DNA of 64,000 bases. It comes from Sporosarcina luteola (lineage in GTDB: Bacteria > Bacillota > Bacilli > Bacillales_A > Planococcaceae). The notes under the pieces were generated by a model. The model saw nothing but the letters and a program-made list of their open reading frames with translations. It made no database searches and was not told the DNA's origin. This document shows, in pieces, positions 25,587 to 34,799 of this stretch (positions are counted from its first letter, which is position 1; every line of letters begins with the position of its first letter). The DNA is taken from assembly GCF_023715585.1 (NCBI RefSeq), contig NZ_JAMBOK010000001.1, positions 1 through 64,000 on the forward strand, given 5' to 3'. The position numbers were made by a program, and so were the translations under genes.

Positions 25587-27737
25587 ATGACTGATTTTTT
25601 TACAAGGAAAAAGAATGAACTTCAAATAGAATTAAACGATGTACAGAAAAAAGCCGTGATGCAAACGGAAGGTCCACTGCTTTTATTGGCATGTCCAGGA
25701 TCAGGAAAAACAACAACAATGATCATGCGGATCGGCTATTTGATCGAGGAGAAGAATGTTAACCCGAATCGCATCAAAGCGATCACATTCAGCCGGGCAT
25801 CGGCACGTGACATGACAGAGCGTTTCAAACGGTTTTTCCCGCAGTATCCTCCAGTCGATTTCTCGACCATTCATAGCCTCGCATTTACAATCACCCGCAC
25901 ATACTTGCAAAAGACGGGCGCCGCATTCGAATTGATTGAGGGCGGCGGGAAAGAGAAACAGGCGCTTACAAAAACGGCTTTGCTGAAACGCCTCTACAAA
26001 GAAGCGCTGCGGGAAGACGGCACGGAAGAAGAATTGGCCTCGTTATCGACATTCATCAGTTATTTGAAAAACAGGATGATCCCTTTCAACGAGTGGGAGC
26101 AAGTAGAGGCACCGTTTGAGAAGGCGGGCACCATCGCATTGAGCTATGAACAATTCAAATCGAAGAAGGAAGGGCACCTCCTCCTCGATTTTGATGATAT
26201 GTTGTCCATTGCAGAACAGGCGTTGCGTATGGATGAACAACTTGCGCGGCAGTTCCGCTCCCGGTATGACTATATTTTGACAGATGAAAGCCAGGACACA
26301 TCGCTCGTTCAACATCGGATAGTCGAACATCTCGTTGCACACCATGGCAACCTCTGCGTCGTAGCGGACGACGATCAATCCATCTACACATGGCGCGGAG
26401 CGGACCCTGCTTATTTACTGAACTTCAAACTAGTATACCCGGATGCAAAATTACTCAGGATGGAACAGAATTACCGCTCCTCCAAAGAGATAGTTGATAT
26501 AGCCGCCCAATTCATCACTCGTAATAAGCATAGATACATAAAAGAGATGCGGACGGAAAATAAAGAGTCGGGACCGATTGTCATAAAACAATTCGAAGAC
26601 GCGAAACGGCTTCTGGAATATGTCACATATGAATTGTTGGATGAGCAGAATCTAGAGGAAGTGGCTATTTTATTCAGGAACAATTCTTCTTCCACTATGT
26701 ATGTCAACGAACTGCATAGAAGGGGGATCCCTTTCTATATGAAAGATGCGGATGACCGATTCTTTTCCCATTGGGTTGTAGAAGATATTTTAAATTTCAT
26801 GCGCCTCAGCTTTAATATGGAACGAAAGGATATCTTCGCAAAAATCGCCATGAAAATGAATTTATTCATTTCACGTGACATGCTGGCGAAGTTCATGAAT
26901 CAAACGACATCTGGCAATGTTTTTGAGGCGTTCGTTCAAACAGTCCAATTGAAAGGCAGTCAAATCGAAAAATTGGATACTTGCATTGATGTCTATAAAC
27001 GGATTCCTGATATGCGTCCAGTCCAAATCATCCGGATGATCCGCTATGAGCTCGAATATGAGGAAGCTTTGAAGAGCCGGGCAGCAAAATTCGGGTACCG
27101 GATCGATCATCTTCTTGGCATCCTTGATACACTCGAAGGCATCGCCTCTCAAGTGCGAACGATGGTCGAATTTGCGAATCGTTTGAAGGATTTGGAACAA
27201 GCTGTCCAACAGGCAAAATTCAATCCCCCTGAAAATGCCTTGACGTTGTCCACATTTCATAGCGCCAAAGGATTGGAATTCAAGCGCGTGTTTATGATCG
27301 ATTTATTGAAAGGCATCATTCCTTCCGAAGAGGATGAATTGGACCCACAGATGCTGGAAGAGGCAAGACGATTATTTTATGTCGGGATGACACGTGCAAA
27401 GGAACGGTTGGAATTGCTTTCCTACAGGGAGGCGAACGGGAAATCGAAAGAGGATTCAAGATTTATGAATGAAGTGCGGGGAATCTTGATGAAACCCAAA
27501 GAACGGAAATCGGAGAAATTAAAAAAAGCCGATTTGTCCACGCTGCCAGATCCGGATGGAATTTATGATAGAACTGTATTATCTGTAGGTATGCACGTCA
27601 TGCACCGCGTGTTTGGAAGAGGAGTCATTAAAGGAATCGGCGAGGAAAATATCCGAATTCAATTCGGAGAGACTGAAAAGCAGCTATTGCTTGAGACTAT
27701 TTTATCTCGCCGTTTATTGAAAGAGGTTGAGTTATGA
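25587..27737 (+). CDS. UvrD/PcrA-like superfamily 1 DNA helicase (YjcD type)
   Basis: A 716-residue SF1A helicase. In order: Walker A LLACPGSGKTTTM near 32, motif Ia ITFSRASARDM, motif II DESQDTS near 231, motif III DDDQSIYTWRG near 257, motif IV EQNYRSSKEIV, motif V LSTFHSAKGLEFKRVF near 551 and motif VI YVGMTRAKERL near 600. A C-terminal ~70-residue extension (GMHVMHRVFGRGVIKGIG) resembles the Tudor-like tail of PcrA relatives. The overall form is closest, in my memory, to B. subtilis YjcD. Its last codon overlaps crcB by 4 bp, coupling it to fluoride export genes, which is not an expected functional pairing. Confidence 0.87.
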   Translation: MTDFFTRKKNELQIELNDVQKKAVMQTEGPLLLLACPGSGKTTTMIMRIGYLIEEKNVNPNRIKAITFSRASARDMTERFKRFFPQYPPVDFSTIHSLAFTITRTYLQKTGAAFELIEGGGKEKQALTKTALLKRLYKEALREDGTEEELASLSTFISYLKNRMIPFNEWEQVEAPFEKAGTIALSYEQFKSKKEGHLLLDFDDMLSIAEQALRMDEQLARQFRSRYDYILTDESQDTSLVQHRIVEHLVAHHGNLCVVADDDQSIYTWRGADPAYLLNFKLVYPDAKLLRMEQNYRSSKEIVDIAAQFITRNKHRYIKEMRTENKESGPIVIKQFEDAKRLLEYVTYELLDEQNLEEVAILFRNNSSSTMYVNELHRRGIPFYMKDADDRFFSHWVVEDILNFMRLSFNMERKDIFAKIAMKMNLFISRDMLAKFMNQTTSGNVFEAFVQTVQLKGSQIEKLDTCIDVYKRIPDMRPVQIIRMIRYELEYEEALKSRAAKFGYRIDHLLGILDTLEGIASQVRTMVEFANRLKDLEQAVQQAKFNPPENALTLSTFHSAKGLEFKRVFMIDLLKGIIPSEEDELDPQMLEEARRLFYVGMTRAKERLELLSYREANGKSKEDSRFMNEVRGILMKPKERKSEKLKKADLSTLPDPDGIYDRTVLSVGMHVMHRVFGRGVIKGIGEENIRIQFGETEKQLLLETILSRRLLKEVEL

Positions 27738-28111
27738 AACAAGCCCTTTTTGTCGGTATTGCAGGAGCAATCGGAGCGATTTGCCGAATAGGGATCGGAC
27801 GCCTGCTCGAAGGGTCATCGGAGTTTCCAATTGGAACATTGACTGCCAATCTGCTAGGGACATTCATTCTTTGTCTTCTCAGTGCGGGCGTCATTCACCG
27901 GCTGACTGCTGATCAGCAACTTCAGACTGCGATAACGACTGGATTTTTAGGTTCCTTTACAACATTTTCCACGTTCAGCATGGAAACGGTAAGCCTCATT
28001 CAAAATGGTCAAATGATGCACGCTGCCTTGTATTTCGCCGTTAGTGTTATAGGGGGCCTTACTGTAGGGCTATACGGAATTCGGATAGGCAGCAGGATGG
28101 TGAGTGTATGA
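27734..28111 (+). CDS. crcB: Fluoride channel subunit CrcB/FluC (first copy)
   Basis: A 125-residue, four-helix Fluc fluoride channel subunit with the motifs GAIGAICRIGIGR near 10, GTLTANLLGTF near 34-44 (the channel Asn) and GFLGSFTTFSTFS near 74-86 (the phenylalanine track and sodium site). In Bacillales Fluc often works as a pair of unequal subunits, which fits the second copy immediately downstream. It overlaps the helicase gene by ATGA. I see no fluoride riboswitch anywhere upstream in this unit. Confidence 0.94.
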   Translation: MKQALFVGIAGAIGAICRIGIGRLLEGSSEFPIGTLTANLLGTFILCLLSAGVIHRLTADQQLQTAITTGFLGSFTTFSTFSMETVSLIQNGQMMHAALYFAVSVIGGLTVGLYGIRIGSRMVSV

Positions 28112-28467
28112 CAGTTGTTGAAGCGATAGTCATCGGTGCGGGAGGTTTTATCGGAGCAGTACTTAGATTTTTCATTGCTGCAATGTTGAATAAAGAAGAA
28201 GGGATACCGAGAGGAACATTGGTCGTCAATATGACAGGCTCTTTGCTGATCGGTCTTATTTTCGGCTTTGAATTGCCAACGCTTTGGACAGTCTTTCTTG
28301 TATCTGGCTTGGCCGGTGCCCTTACGACTTTCTCAACGCTAATGAAAGAATTGATTCAGTTATGGAGGAGCGGCCAACGAAAGGAAACGGTTCTCTATAG
28401 TATTTGGACATTCGGGTGTGGAGCTCTTTTAGCATTTTTAGGTTTTGTCATCGGCCAATTTTGCTAA
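28108..28467 (+). CDS. crcB: Fluoride channel subunit CrcB/FluC (second copy)
   Basis: A 119-residue second Fluc subunit: GGFIGAVLRFFIA near 12, GTLVVNMTGSLLIG near 36-49 and GLAGALTTFSTLMKEL near 70-85. Its start overlaps the first copy by four bases, so the two are co-translated and probably form a heterodimer of antiparallel subunits. The charge pattern at the helix ends differs from the first copy, as expected for opposite membrane topology. Confidence 0.93.
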   Translation: MTVVEAIVIGAGGFIGAVLRFFIAAMLNKEEGIPRGTLVVNMTGSLLIGLIFGFELPTLWTVFLVSGLAGALTTFSTLMKELIQLWRSGQRKETVLYSIWTFGCGALLAFLGFVIGQFC

Positions 28468-28477
28468 TTTGCTGTTT

Positions 28478-28502
28478 GTTTGGAGAATCTCTTGACGGGA
28501 AT
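28478..28502 (+). promoter_or_regulatory. SigB-type promoter of the catalase gene
   Basis: GTTTGG, a 13-bp spacer and GGGAAT match the general-stress SigB pattern (GTTTAA-N12-14-GGGTAT). It lies about 40 bp before the catalase start; B. subtilis katE is a known SigB gene. Confidence 0.65.
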
Positions 28503-28540
28503 AGAGTAGGAGACTACTGAAACCGAATGGAGGAAATGAA

Positions 28541-30607
28541 ATGGATAGAAACCATTCTGTAGATGCCAACAGCAAAGATAAACAATTGGAACAATATCGA
28601 TCACACGACAAAGGGAAGAAAATGACAACGAATCAAGGGTTGAGAATTTCAGAGGATGAGCACTCATTAAAAGCCGGATACCGTGGTCCGACCCTTATGG
28701 AAGACTTCCATTTCCGTGAGAAGATGACTCACTTCGACCATGAGCGAATTCCTGAGCGGGTCGTCCATGCAAGAGGGTATGCAGCCCATGGGGAGTTCGA
28801 ATTATATGAGTCGATGAAAAAATATACGAAAGCAGCTTTCTTACAAGAACCAGGTTCGAAGACTCCCGTGTTTACACGGTTTTCGACTGTTGCAGGAAGC
28901 CGCGGATCCGGTGAGACGGTGCGGGACGTCCGTGGGTTCGCCGTAAAGTTTTATACGGAGGAAGGGAATTATGACCTCGTCGGCAATAATATCCCGGTGT
29001 TTTTCATCCAGGACGCCATCAAATTCCCGGATTTAATCCACGCTGTCAAACCTGAGCCGCATAATGAAATGCCGCAAGCCGCTTCCGCGCACGACACATT
29101 CTGGGATTTTGTGGCAAACAATCAGGAATCTGCACATATGATCATGTGGCATATGTCCGACCGGACGATTCCGAGAAGCTTCCGGATGATGGAAGGATTT
29201 GGTGTTCATACGTTCCGCTTCGTCAATGATGAAGGAATTGCGCATTTCGTTAAATTCCACTGGAAGCCGAAACTCGGGGTGCATTCATTGGTTTGGGATG
29301 AAGCCCAGAAGATTAACGGAAAAGATCCTGACTTCCATCGGAGAGACTTATGGGAAGCGATTGAAAGAGGCGATTTCGTCGAGTTTGAATTAGGTGTTCA
29401 GCTTATCGAAGAGAAAGACGAATTCATGTTCGACTTCGATATTTTGGATCCGACGAAAATATGGCCGGAAGAAAAAGTGCCCGTCAAAATCATCGGTAAG
29501 ATGACATTGAACCGGAATGTGGATAATGTGTTCGCGGAAACCGAGCAAGTTGCATTCCATCCGGGCAATGTTGTACCGGGCATCGATTTCACGAACGATC
29601 CATTATTGCAAGGACGATTGTTCTCGTATACAGATACACAGCTGATTAGATTGGGCGGACCGAATTTCCACGAACTCCCGATCAATCGTCCGGTCTGTCC
29701 ATTCCATAATAACCAACGTGATGGATACGGCAGGCAGACAATCAATGTCGGCCAAGTGAGCTACCATAAAAATTCCTTGGCGGGCAATACCCCTTCAGTA
29801 TCTTCGGAAGAGGAAGGCGGCTATGCCCACTATCAAGAAAAAGTCGAAGGCCGAAAAATCCAAGCGCGCAGTGAATCATTCGCGGACCATTTTTCACAGG
29901 CGAAACTTTTCTGGAACAGTATGTCGATTACTGAGAAAAAACATATTGTGGATGCCTTCAGCTTCGAAGTCGGAAAAGTGAAGAGCATGAGTATCAGACA
30001 GCAAGTCGTCGATATGTTCGCCAATGTGGATAGAGGATTGGCAACCGCAGTCGCTGAAGCTGTCGGAGTTGAATTTCCGAAAGATGTCGAAGAATCGACT
30101 GTCACGGAATCATCTCCTGCATTAAGCCAATTGACGACTGCTAAGCTTCCAGATACACGCAGAGTGGCTGTACTGATCGGCAGCGGGTTCGATGGAGAAG
30201 AAGTAGAGTCCGTTGTATCATCTTGCTATGAAGCGGGAATGACCGTTGACCTAGTCGGGGAAAAATTCGGAGTCCTATACGGTGAAGATGAGTTGGCGGT
30301 CGAAATTGATGAAACATTTTTGACTGTACATCCAACATTATACGATGCATTATATATCGTGGGTGGCGAAGCAGATAATATGAAGAAATTCACAATGGAT
30401 ATTTCTGATTTCATCAATGAAGCCTATAAGCATTACAAGACAATCGGCATTGCTTCCACAGGAAAAGTATTTTTCGAGGCGTCAAATGCGGAAATGGGGC
30501 CGGGCATCATTATGAATGAAGAAACCGGGGCATTTGGGGATGAATTTGTCAATGCCGTCGCTGCACATCGTCATTGGAACCGTAAAGTATACGGCTGGGA
30601 AGAATAG
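28541..30607 (+). CDS. katE: Large-subunit (clade 2) catalase with C-terminal DJ-1-like domain
   Basis: A 688-residue monofunctional haem catalase. The distal His is in [15 protein letters not shown] near 74-88, the distal Asn in [11 protein letters not shown] near 148, and the proximal haem tyrosine in [13 protein letters not shown] near 362. The extra ~150 C-terminal residues ([19 protein letters not shown] onward) form the flavodoxin/DJ-1-like domain of large catalases such as E. coli HPII and B. subtilis KatE. A SigB-like promoter precedes it and a terminator follows, so it is a stress-induced single gene. Confidence 0.96.
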   Translation: MDRNHSVDANSKDKQLEQYRSHDKGKKMTTNQGLRISEDEHSLKAGYRGPTLMEDFHFREKMTHFDHERIPERVVHARGYAAHGEFELYESMKKYTKAAFLQEPGSKTPVFTRFSTVAGSRGSGETVRDVRGFAVKFYTEEGNYDLVGNNIPVFFIQDAIKFPDLIHAVKPEPHNEMPQAASAHDTFWDFVANNQESAHMIMWHMSDRTIPRSFRMMEGFGVHTFRFVNDEGIAHFVKFHWKPKLGVHSLVWDEAQKINGKDPDFHRRDLWEAIERGDFVEFELGVQLIEEKDEFMFDFDILDPTKIWPEEKVPVKIIGKMTLNRNVDNVFAETEQVAFHPGNVVPGIDFTNDPLLQGRLFSYTDTQLIRLGGPNFHELPINRPVCPFHNNQRDGYGRQTINVGQVSYHKNSLAGNTPSVSSEEEGGYAHYQEKVEGRKIQARSESFADHFSQAKLFWNSMSITEKKHIVDAFSFEVGKVKSMSIRQQVVDMFANVDRGLATAVAEAVGVEFPKDVEESTVTESSPALSQLTTAKLPDTRRVAVLIGSGFDGEEVESVVSSCYEAGMTVDLVGEKFGVLYGEDELAVEIDETFLTVHPTLYDALYIVGGEADNMKKFTMDISDFINEAYKHYKTIGIASTGKVFFEASNAEMGPGIIMNEETGAFGDEFVNAVAAHRHWNRKVYGWEE

Positions 30608-30613
30608 GATTGT

Positions 30614-30658
30614 TGAGTTGCCATACCTGTCTATCCAACGGGTATGGCAACTTTTTTG
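30614..30658 (+). terminator. Terminator of katE
   Basis: AGTTGCCATACC pairs with GGTATGGCAACT, followed by TTTTT. Confidence 0.88.
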
Positions 30659-30749
30659 ATGATAATCCGTAAATCAGACTGATGGACTGTTGACTTATCC
30701 GGCAAGCCTGGTAATATACTAACATAATCATTCATTTGAACCGAATAAT

Positions 30750-30957
30750 AACGGAGAGTCGACATAGTAATCCTGTTGTGGGCAGTAAAGAGAGACTGAA
30801 TGGGTAGTGCAAATTCAGGCAGCAGCAGGCATGAAGTACATCGATAGTTTTTCTCCGATTGAAATGAAGTGGACGGCGGGTTTTCCTGTCGTCAAACAGG
30901 GTGGTATCGCGGAGAACTCCTTCGTCCCTTATCCAAGGGATGGAAGGGGTTTTTTTC
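30750..30957 (+). promoter_or_regulatory. T-box leader, probably tyrosine-specific
   Basis: The T-box sequence AGGGTGGTATCGCGG (30898-30912) is followed by the terminator CTTCGTCCCTT-ATCC-AAGGGATGGAAG and a T7 run (to 30957). Stem I carries an AGTA box (30766-30769) and closes through TCGA/TCGA. The opposite side of the specifier loop reads GAAGTACA, giving TAC (Tyr) at 30837-30839 as the likely specifier. Uncharged tRNA-Tyr should raise expression of the NhaC-family gene, which therefore is a candidate tyrosine transporter. The specifier call is by eye. Confidence 0.85.
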
Positions 30958-30962
30958 GTCTA

Positions 30963-31075
30963 GACTTCGGGTGGCAACTGCTCGGGACATAAGTCAGCTC
31001 TGCTGCACGGCAAAAGGCGCCGTTTCGCGGATCCGCCTTATGCCTGTCGCAGTTAACCGCCACCCTCCGCTTTTG
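30963..31075. repeat. Dispersed imperfect palindrome between T-box and transporter gene
   Basis: GGGTGGCAACTGC at the left pairs with GCAGTTAACCGCCACCC at the right, with CATAAGTCAGC and CTTATGCCTGTCGC inside. Elements with this CATAAGTC...CTTATG centre are, from memory, widespread in Bacillus genomes. The right end (TAACCGCCAC) recurs at 22588-22597. Its position makes it part of the transporter 5' UTR. Confidence 0.6.
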
Positions 31076-31109
31076 TAGTGTTTATGCTAAATAGTAGGAG
31101 GAGTTCAAT

Positions 31110-32489
31110 ATGTTTCATATAAAAGCGATCCATTCGCCAAAGATCTGGGAATCGGTCCTGCTTGTTTTCGGCATCGTGGCGATGATCTTTGTTAGTATAG
31201 TTAAACTCGATTCTGTACCTCATTTGCCAATCCTATTTTCAATTTTATTATTGATCGGATACGGCCTTTTAAAAGGGATTCCTTTCCGCAAACTTGAGAA
31301 GGGATTAGTGGAAGGAGCTGGATCTGGCCTGGGTGCAGTCTTCCTCTTTTTCTTCATCGGAATTCTCATAAGCAGCTGGATGATGAGCGGGACGATTCCA
31401 TCGTTGATTTACGCAGGGTTCCATTTAATAACCCCTACATTCTTTTTTGCAATCGTCTTCGCAGTCACAGCCATCGTCGGCATATCGGTCGGAAGCTCCC
31501 TGACAACAGTGGCGACGGTAGGCGTTGCGTTCATCGGAATGGCAAGTGTCCTTGAACTGTCACTCCCGATTGCGGCTGGAGCTATCGTTTCAGGTGCTTT
31601 CTTTGGGGATAAAATGTCGCCGTTGTCGGACACGACGAACCTCGCGTCATCAATCGTAGGAGTCGACCTGTTTGAGCATATCCGTAACATGGGGTGGACG
31701 ACGGTGCCGGCATTTATCTTGTCATTTGTCTTGTTTGGAGTGATATCACCGGATGTGAAGACAGGGGAGTTCGATAAGATTGCACTGTTCCAGGAAACGT
31801 TGCTCGAGACAGGGATGATCCATTGGTATACAGTCATTCCGTTAGTTGTTTTATTTATCTTGACGATTTTAAAGGTTCCTGCCTTCCTTACATTGGCAAT
31901 CAGTTCCGCAGTGGCGGTTTTACTTTCATTTCTCCATCAAAGCATTGGATTTTCCCAAGTCCTTGGAATCCTGTTTAGCGGATACGTCTCCACGACCGGC
32001 GTAGGGGACGTCGATGCCTTACTGACGCGAGGCGGCATGGAGAGCATGATGTTCACAGTCGCTCTCGTATTGCTCGCGTTAAGCATGGGAGGCTTGCTGT
32101 TCACGTTAGGGATTGTCCAAAGTTTGTTGGCGCAGGTTGAAATGCTGTTGAAGAAAGTGTCTTCAGTCATCTTGGCATCCGCAATGACAGCGATTGGCAT
32201 TAATGTATTGATCGGCGAACAGTATTTATCTATTTTATTGACAGGGCAGGCGTTCCGAACCCAATACGAGAAGGTCGGCCTTGCGAATAAAAACTTGAGT
32301 CGTGTCATGGAAGATGCGGGGACAGTTGTCAATCCGCTCGTTCCGTGGAGCGTATGCGGCATCTTCATAACAAAAGTGTTAGGCGTTTCGACAGTCGACT
32401 ATTTCCCTTTCGCATTCTTCTGCCTGTTATCGCCGATATTAACGATTCTCTTCGGGTATATGGGGAAGACGTTGACACGCACAACATGA
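31110..32489 (+). CDS. NhaC-family transporter under T-box control
   Basis: A 459-residue, about 12-helix NhaC/ion-transporter-superfamily protein. Family marks include GISVGSSLTTVATVGVAFIG near 123, GAFFGDKMSPLSDTTNLASS near 162-181 and the later EDAGTVVNPLVPWSVCG near 389-405. NhaC members are classed as Na+/H+ antiporters, but several T-box-controlled ones are predicted amino-acid/Na+ exchangers (the YheL group with tyrosine T-boxes). The tyrosine-type leader makes a tyrosine importer the best guess. AGGAGGAG precedes the ATG. Confidence 0.85.
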   Translation: MFHIKAIHSPKIWESVLLVFGIVAMIFVSIVKLDSVPHLPILFSILLLIGYGLLKGIPFRKLEKGLVEGAGSGLGAVFLFFFIGILISSWMMSGTIPSLIYAGFHLITPTFFFAIVFAVTAIVGISVGSSLTTVATVGVAFIGMASVLELSLPIAAGAIVSGAFFGDKMSPLSDTTNLASSIVGVDLFEHIRNMGWTTVPAFILSFVLFGVISPDVKTGEFDKIALFQETLLETGMIHWYTVIPLVVLFILTILKVPAFLTLAISSAVAVLLSFLHQSIGFSQVLGILFSGYVSTTGVGDVDALLTRGGMESMMFTVALVLLALSMGGLLFTLGIVQSLLAQVEMLLKKVSSVILASAMTAIGINVLIGEQYLSILLTGQAFRTQYEKVGLANKNLSRVMEDAGTVVNPLVPWSVCGIFITKVLGVSTVDYFPFAFFCLLSPILTILFGYMGKTLTRTT

Positions 32490-32498
32490 GAAAAAGAA

Positions 32499-32526
32499 AC
32501 ACCGAGGGCATAACCCTCGGTGTTTT
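32499..32526. terminator. Bidirectional terminator after the NhaC-family gene
   Basis: ACACCGAGGG with CCCTCGGTGT, T run on + side, AAAAAG on the other. It separates two converging genes. Confidence 0.82.
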
Positions 32527-32527
32527 G

Positions 32528-33061
32528 TCATTTATTCAGCTGAAATTCCTCGGTGTAATTCGTAGCATTTCGAAGCGCTTGTTCCTCCGCCGGAATCCGG
32601 ACAGACATCATCCATAAATTGAGTAGCGAGAAGACGACCGCGGTAATAAATGCATTGAATAATAACGGCAATACTAGCAGCTCCGTGGCGACGATGATGT
32701 AATTCGGATGACGGAGCCATTTGTACGGTCCTTTCCGCACAACCTTCGCATTCGGAAGGACAATGATTTTTGTGTTCCAGTACTTCCCTAATGAAGCGAG
32801 GCACCAAATCCTCAATAGTTGCGCCGTCAGAAATACGGTCAACCATATCGGCCATGTTGAGGAAATCTGCCGTTGGAAGTAAAAAACCTCCGATATGAGT
32901 GCGATAAAAAAGAATGCGTGCATGGCTACCATAAATGGATAATGGGATGCGCCCGCTTCAAAGGCCCCGTGTTCTTTCATCCATTTTTCGTTTCGCCTCG
33001 CAATGAATAATTCAATGATCCTCTGCAAAATAATAATAGATAGGACAATACCGATAATCAT
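32528..33061 (-). CDS. Isoprenylcysteine carboxyl methyltransferase-family membrane protein (BpsB/YpbQ type)
   Basis: A 177-residue, four- to five-helix membrane methyltransferase with the ICMT motif GPYKWLRHPNYI near 110-121 and an EEQALR segment near the end. In B. subtilis the equivalent gene (ypbQ, bpsB) follows the type III PKS bpsA and O-methylates alkylpyrones. The same order here supports that role. ATG 33061 has GAGGTGTC before it; the upstream GTG at 33070 falls on that site. The PKS stop is 11 bp upstream. Confidence 0.87.
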   Translation of the reverse strand: MIIGIVLSIIILQRIIELFIARRNEKWMKEHGAFEAGASHYPFMVAMHAFFFIALISEVFYFQRQISSTWPIWLTVFLTAQLLRIWCLASLGKYWNTKIIVLPNAKVVRKGPYKWLRHPNYIIVATELLVLPLLFNAFITAVVFSLLNLWMMSVRIPAEEQALRNATNYTEEFQLNK

Positions 33062-33071
33062 TCGCGACACC

Positions 33072-34151
33072 TCATTCCCATTTCAACAGTAGCAATTCAC
33101 CGCAAAATCCTGGACCAAGCGCAGCCATCAATCCATAATCGCCTGCAGTCGGTTCGGATTCCATGAATTGCTTGAGTACGTAGAGGACAGTAGGGGAGGA
33201 CATATTGCCGTGATTTCTTAGCACATCTCTCGAAATATCGGTCATTGAACTATCGAAACCTAATGAATCCTCATAAGCTGTCAATACTTTTTTGCCGCCT
33301 GGATGCGCGATGAAATGGGTGATATTATTTTTGTTAAGGTTATGTGAACCAAGAAATTCATGTACGAACGGCCCAAGCCAATTGGTAATGATGGATGGAA
33401 TGCTTTTTGAGAAGATGACATATAAGCCATTGTTTTTTACATCCCACCCCATGACATCTTCGGAATCGGGCATCCATTTCGAGGTGGTGCCGATGATGGA
33501 GGGCACCGGAATGTTCGTAGCAATTTCGGATTGATCCCCCGAAATGAGTGCACAGGCGACGCCGTCTGAGAACAAGGACACCCCGACGAGATTGCTCTTC
33601 GAATAGTCGTCCTTTTGGAACGTCAAACTGCAGAGCTCGATGGACAGGACCAATACGTTCGCTTTCGGGAAGGCTGTGCAATATTCGAACGCGCGGCTCA
33701 CACCTGCCGCCCCGCCAGCACAGCCTAATCCCCAAATCGGAATCCGCTTTACATCGTCGCGGAAAGGCAGCCTGTTCATAATGCGGGCATCTATGCTCGG
33801 CGTAGCGATGCCTGAACTTGAAATAAAGAAAATCGCATCAATTTCCGATGGATCGACTGCTTGAGCCAATGTAGCGGATTGCTTAAGGCATGCTTGTACA
33901 GCCTTCACACCGAAATCGATTGCGTTGCGGATATATAAATCATTCCGCTCTTCAAAATTATGCGGCTGTCCATACCACTCAAGTGGCATGCAAACATCCC
34001 GTTTCTCAATATCTCCGTTTTGAAAAACTTTCAACAGCCGTTCAATATCTTTGAATTCTCGGCTGAAAAGGGAGCGTGTCAATTGGACAGCTTCCTCCTG
34101 CTTCACCTCATGAGGAGGCAGGACAGTACTGACAGACAGAATTTTTGGCAT
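33072..34151 (-). CDS. bcsA: Type III polyketide synthase (BpsA/BcsA type)
   Basis: A 359-residue chalcone-synthase-fold enzyme. Catalytic residues are visible: Cys in WGLGCAGGAAG near 146, His in HFIAHPGGKKV near 281 and Asn in LRNHGNMSSPTVLYVL near 314. The C-terminal GPGFCGELLLLKW block is typical. Bacterial members make alkylpyrones and alkylresorcinols from fatty acyl-CoA and malonyl-CoA. ATG 34151 follows CGGAGGTC; the frame further upstream (to 34244) lacks a ribosome site. Forms an operon with the methyltransferase gene. Confidence 0.93.
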   Translation of the reverse strand: MPKILSVSTVLPPHEVKQEEAVQLTRSLFSREFKDIERLLKVFQNGDIEKRDVCMPLEWYGQPHNFEERNDLYIRNAIDFGVKAVQACLKQSATLAQAVDPSEIDAIFFISSSGIATPSIDARIMNRLPFRDDVKRIPIWGLGCAGGAAGVSRAFEYCTAFPKANVLVLSIELCSLTFQKDDYSKSNLVGVSLFSDGVACALISGDQSEIATNIPVPSIIGTTSKWMPDSEDVMGWDVKNNGLYVIFSKSIPSIITNWLGPFVHEFLGSHNLNKNNITHFIAHPGGKKVLTAYEDSLGFDSSMTDISRDVLRNHGNMSSPTVLYVLKQFMESEPTAGDYGLMAALGPGFCGELLLLKWE

Positions 34152-34279
34152 GAATAGACCTCCGATAATCTTTATCAATCTGTTACCTAGAAAGTTAGTT
34201 ACTAAACATTGTAAACTGTTGATGGTTGGAAAATAGAATGGCATTTACTGTAGTTTATGAAGTTGGGGAAACGAATATG

Positions 34280-34306
34280 AAAGCCCGGCTGATATGCGGG
34301 CTTCAA
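34280..34306 (-). terminator. Terminator of the UPF0178 gene
   Basis: GAAGCCCG with CGGGCTTTC read on the minus strand, followed by ATATTCG. The T run is weak. Confidence 0.5.
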
Positions 34307-34752
34307 TCGGTTGGAGAAAGTAGTAGTTTGCACAAACTGCGGAAGTTCAATTTGAATTTTTCATTGCTTTCTTTCGATCGCTTCTTAGGGCCGCGTAGTC
34401 GTCCTCCCGCCATCCTGATTTTCTGTGCAGCATGTCGTGCGTATAATAGCTGATCGATATTTTCATTTGTATACAATCTGCCATTCTGATCAATCGGATG
34501 ACCTTGCTTCGCCAACACCATGGCGGCTAATCCATAATCCTGGGTAACGACAATATCCCCTTTTTGAACTTTATTGACTAGAACGAAGTCGACAGCGTCC
34601 GCCCCTTTGGAAACGATAATCGTCTCCGCCCCTTCACGATGCATTTCATGCGCTGTATCACAGATGAGCGTGCAGGGCAAATTGAATTGCTTTGCAATGG
34701 AGATTGTTTCATTGATTACTGGACAGCCATCTGCATCCACAAAAATCATCAT
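34303..34752 (-). CDS. yqxD: UPF0178 (YaiI/YqxD) family protein
   Basis: A ~150-residue PIN-like domain protein. The family signature MIFVDADGCPV opens the chain, DYGLAAMVLAKQGH lies in the middle and RMAGGRLRGPKKRSKESNEKF near the end. The acidic residues resemble a nuclease site, but function is unproven. Three ATGs are possible (34761, 34752, 34749). AAGAGG lies 3, 12 or 15 bases before them, so I take the middle one with low certainty. Confidence 0.87.
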   Translation of the reverse strand: MMIFVDADGCPVINETISIAKQFNLPCTLICDTAHEMHREGAETIIVSKGADAVDFVLVNKVQKGDIVVTQDYGLAAMVLAKQGHPIDQNGRLYTNENIDQLLYARHAAQKIRMAGGRLRGPKKRSKESNEKFKLNFRSLCKLLLSPTD

Positions 34753-34799
34753 GATTGTCATGACCTCTTTTCGATTGTTATGTAAGCGTTTTTTATAAT

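Noticed and set aside
28108..28111. crcB overlap read as a frameshift in one fused gene
   Set aside because: Both copies have full-length family domains and their own start; the ATGA overlap is normal coupling.
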